The notes beneath the pieces are model-generated. The model was not told where the DNA came from, ran no database searches, and saw only the letters and a program-made list of their open reading frames with translations. DNA of 7,214 bases from Chitinophagales bacterium (lineage in GTDB: Bacteria > Bacteroidota > Bacteroidia > Chitinophagales > UBA8649): positions 1 through 7,214 of the forward strand of contig JADHRO010000104.1 of NCBI GenBank assembly GCA_016777395.1. Reading direction: 5' to 3'. The translations under genes were made by a program, and so were the position numbers. Positions 4,750 to 7,214 of this stretch are shown here, in pieces (position 1 is the stretch's first letter; every line of letters starts with the position of its first letter).

Positions 4750-7214
4750 ATGCACGATATGCAATAGTGTGAATATCTGTTCGTGTATTTTCATGTGCAA
4801 GAATATTTTTACCATATGCATCTGGATAAGTTCTATTGGATAAAAAGACATAAATTAGTTTGGTTTCAGGATCAGCCCATACACATGTTCCGGTAAAACC
4901 TGTATGCCCAAAGCACCAATCACTAGAAAACTTTGAACTTGGCCCTGCTCCACGCTTACCGGTTTTGTCATCTATTTCAGCTGGCTTATCAAATCCGAGT
5001 CCTCGGCGGTTATCTTGGTCTTTATAGTGTGCAGTGTTGAAATAAGCGATGGTCTCTTTTTTTAAGAATTGTTTTCCGTTATAAGCACCGTCATCCATTA
5101 ACATTTGGAATATTGCAGCGATATCGTGGGTGTTGCTAAATAAGCCTGCGTGACCGCAGACGCCTCCTAGCATAGCAGCTCCAGGATCATGCACATAGCC
5201 TTGTACTTTTTGTTTTCGAAATAAGGTATCATTTTCCGTTGGAGGTATTCTATCTAATGCGAATTTTACGCTCGGATTAAACGAAATATTATTGAGTCCC
5301 ATAGGATGATAAAACTCGTCTTGCACATACTGATCCAATGTTTTACCACTTATTTGTTGAATGACTTTCATTAACAAATAAAATCCTAAATCGCTGTATC
5401 GGTATTGAGGACTCTCTGAGATACTTAATCCTTCTATGGTTTTCCAGATTACAGTTGTAGAGTCTTTGCATATAAATAAATCATCAGCTACTTTAACACA
5501 ATAGGCGGCATTCGAATCTACACTATACCAATTGTTGTAAACAGAATCTTCAACTGTGGAACGGTAAAAAGGAATCCATCCAGGCAGACCGGATTGATGA
5601 GCAAGAATATCTTTTATTACCAAGTTCCCTACCTTGGTTCCTTCCAATTCTGGCAAATAGTGAAGTAGGGGTTCATTCAATTCTAGTATTTTATTTTCAT
5701 ACAACTTCATGACCGATAGTGTCGTCGCCGCTACCTTGGTGATGGAGGCAAGGTCATAAATAGTTTGCGAATTTATAGGAATTTGTTTATCGTAGGTGGC
5801 ATAGCCAAAGCCTTTCTCGTAAACAATTTTCCCTTCATGGGCAACTAGGATTTGACAACCCGGAGTTGCATTTAACTCAATAGCTTTTTCTGCGAAGAAA
5901 TCAATACTATCTAAAATTTTTGAATCCATTCCTGTTTCTTCTGGAACTGCATATTGTAATACATTCTTCTTGGCCTTATAATCATAACCGGCTCCTGCTT
6001 TATACGAACCGGCTGAAACCGGAAGCTTTCCATTCACATCTATCTCACCAAACAGCGCTTTAGCAGCTCCTAATTGTGCATGATTATTATCCTCATAAGC
6101 GAGTAAAATAGAGTTGAAATTTTCAAAATGGATTAAACTGTATGGTGAACCAAATAAGGTGACAATAAGCTCATTTTTTTTATTTAATTCGTTCAGCAAG
6201 TGTAGCTCTCCGGCAGAAAACCCATAGTCTTTGCTCTTCCACCTGCTCATGTTGTGCACAGATACAATTACTCGATCATAATCGTTCATTTTAGCTAAAT
6301 GTATATTGGCTTGATCGACACTTATTCCATTGGGGATATTAAATCTGGCTGTCACACCGCGTTTAGTTAAACTAGTTTGAAAAAGTTCTTCTTCACTAGA
6401 ACCAAGCGCAAGGCATGCGGTGTACTTTTGTTGTCCAGTTTTAAGCGGCAGAAGATTGTTTTTATTGGCGGGGATGGTTAAAGCACTTTCAAACAATAGC
6501 TGATGAAGGCTGTCTCCTTTTTCTGAAGCAATAAGGGATGGAACACGGCTAGTATTAACTGCTTCATTTTTATGTAGTCCAAGTTCATACTTATAAGCGA
6601 GTACTTTCTTCAAACGCATATCTATATATTCTTGGGTTATTTCACCGTCAAGTACTGCTTTTTTTATGAGCTTTATCCCTTTAGGAATGTTTTCAGAAAC
6701 GACCAAGACATCGTTTCCTGCAAGAAATGCGGTTTTATCTACATCACCAGGGGTAAAATATTTGCTAACTCCCTGCATATTTAGTGCATCTGAGAATACA
6801 AGACCATCAAAGCCTAAACTATCTTTGAGTAAGTCACTAACTACCTTTTTGGACAAGCTTGAAGCTAAGTTTGGCGTGCTATCCAAACTTGGTATGCTTA
6901 AGTGGGCAACCATTATTCCCATCATTCCATTTTCAATGGCAACTTTAAATGGATATAACTCTAAACTATCTAAGCGTTCAAAACGGTGATTAATTATGGG
7001 AAGATCTTTGTGTGAATCTGTATCGGTATCTCCATGACCAGGAAAATGCTTTCCTACTGCCATTACACCCACATTTTGCATGCCTTGCGCATAGGATAAT
7101 CCTTTGAGGGCAACATTATATTTATCTTCCCCAAAACTTCTATCGTTTATTACTGGGTTGTTTATATTGTTGTTGACGTCAATTACTGGTGCAAGATTGA
7201 TATTGATTCCTATT
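4736..7214 (-). CDS. GH3 beta-N-acetylglucosaminidase / beta-lactamase-type fusion, 5' end outside window
   Basis: The frame stays open from the TAG stop at 4736 to the right edge (about 825 residues), so the N-terminus and any export signal are missing. The ATG at 7081 is internal: upstream codons continue the GH3 fold (INLAPVIDV, PVINDRSFGED). Numbering from that Met, the NagZ-type signature KHFPGHGDT..DSH ends in the acid/base candidate His24, and the nucleophile is Asp98 in FSDALNM. A GH3 C-terminal-like alpha/beta region spans about 195-358. A class C beta-lactamase/serine hydrolase domain follows (about 378-778) with Ser446-I-T-Lys449, Tyr562-S-Asp564 and His726-T-Gly728, so both active sites look intact. 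NagZ releases GlcNAc from peptidoglycan fragments and is normally a single cytoplasmic domain of about 340 residues. Such fusions occur in Bacteroidota. The second domain may be a peptidase or esterase on muropeptides; its substrate is unknown. It converges on the PTPS gene. Confidence 0.93.
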   Translation of the reverse strand, partial: IGININLAPVIDVNNNINNPVINDRSFGEDKYNVALKGLSYAQGMQNVGVMAVGKHFPGHGDTDTDSHKDLPIINHRFERLDSLELYPFKVAIENGMMGIMVAHLSIPSLDSTPNLASSLSKKVVSDLLKDSLGFDGLVFSDALNMQGVSKYFTPGDVDKTAFLAGNDVLVVSENIPKGIKLIKKAVLDGEITQEYIDMRLKKVLAYKYELGLHKNEAVNTSRVPSLIASEKGDSLHQLLFESALTIPANKNNLLPLKTGQQKYTACLALGSSEEELFQTSLTKRGVTARFNIPNGISVDQANIHLAKMNDYDRVIVSVHNMSRWKSKDYGFSAGELHLLNELNKKNELIVTLFGSPYSLIHFENFNSILLAYEDNNHAQLGAAKALFGEIDVNGKLPVSAGSYKAGAGYDYKAKKNVLQYAVPEETGMDSKILDSIDFFAEKAIELNATPGCQILVAHEGKIVYEKGFGYATYDKQIPINSQTIYDLASITKVAATTLSVMKLYENKILELNEPLLHYLPELEGTKVGNLVIKDILAHQSGLPGWIPFYRSTVEDSVYNNWYSVDSNAAYCVKVADDLFICKDSTTVIWKTIEGLSISESPQYRYSDLGFYLLMKVIQQISGKTLDQYVQDEFYHPMGLNNISFNPSVKFALDRIPPTENDTLFRKQKVQGYVHDPGAAMLGGVCGHAGLFSNTHDIAAIFQMLMDDGAYNGKQFLKKETIAYFNTAHYKDQDNRRGLGFDKPAEIDDKTGKRGAGPSSKFSSDWCFGHTGFTGTCVWADPETKLIYVFLSNRTYPDAYGKNILAHENTRTDIHTIAYRALIKD

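Noticed and set aside
4736..5950. Beta-lactamase-type domain as an antibiotic-resistance determinant
   Set aside because: It is fused to a NagZ-like hydrolase in a chromosomal housekeeping setting with YSD and HTG variants and no mobile element; this fold is common in peptidases and esterases.
6666..6989. Plus-strand open frame of 107 codons
   Set aside because: Antisense to the GH3 catalytic domain, including the nucleophile motif; Ser/Lys-rich shadow translation with no domain.
7079..7081. ATG at 7081 as the start of the GH3/beta-lactamase gene
   Set aside because: The frame stays open upstream to the window edge and encodes conserved GH3 core motifs (APVIDV, NDRSFGED), so this Met is internal.
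1..7214. tRNA, rRNA, CRISPR array, insertion sequence or prophage remnant
   Set aside because: No tandem or spaced direct repeats, cloverleaf-like sequence, transposase motif or terminal inverted repeats were seen; genes fill nearly the whole window.

Overview
The window is AT-rich and looks like chromosomal DNA of a member of the Bacteroidota, probably a flavobacterium-like, potentially gliding organism. This rests on a gldH gliding-motility lipoprotein, a RicT/PSP1 protein of the Bacteroidota form (Cys-rich leader and long basic tail), a NagZ-like GH3 domain fused to a serine beta-lactamase-type domain, Bacteroidota-style lipoprotein signals, and genes that mostly lack Shine-Dalgarno sequences. 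The assignment comes from family knowledge, not from a search.

Layout. Positions 1-4174 hold five minus-strand genes that read as one operon, in transcription order: holB (DNA polymerase III delta' subunit), ricT, gldH, an AGMO-like membrane fatty-acid-hydroxylase-superfamily enzyme, and an unrecognised lipoprotein whose 3' end runs off the left edge. Spacing is 57 bp between holB and ricT (with a clear stem-loop), 2 bp from ricT to gldH, a 1-base TAATG stop/start overlap from gldH to the AGMO-like gene, and 4 bp to the lipoprotein. Positions 4217-4309 are a short divergent intergenic region. At 4310-4717 on the plus strand lies a 6-pyruvoyl-tetrahydropterin synthase of the C-x5-HGH (PTPS-I, tetrahydrobiopterin) type. 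It converges, with only 18 bp between stops, on a large minus-strand gene (4736 to the right edge) for a GH3 beta-N-acetylglucosaminidase / beta-lactamase-fold fusion. That gene's 5' end lies outside the window; the ATG at 7081 is internal.

How the genes may work together. holB, ricT and gldH are housekeeping or surface genes, and nothing visible suggests they share a pathway. The most suggestive functional link is between the AGMO-like enzyme and the PTPS. Animal alkylglycerol monooxygenase uses tetrahydrobiopterin, and PTPS catalyses the second step of making that cofactor, so the locus may encode a pterin-dependent lipid monooxygenase and part of its cofactor supply. The GH3/beta-lactamase fusion probably acts on peptidoglycan fragments.

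I found no tRNA, rRNA, CRISPR array, insertion sequence or attachment site, and no intergenic stretch over 300 bases. The window looks like ordinary core chromosome. The points worth a second look are the pterin/lipid pairing, the fusion enzyme, the stem-loop before ricT and the unknown lipoprotein.
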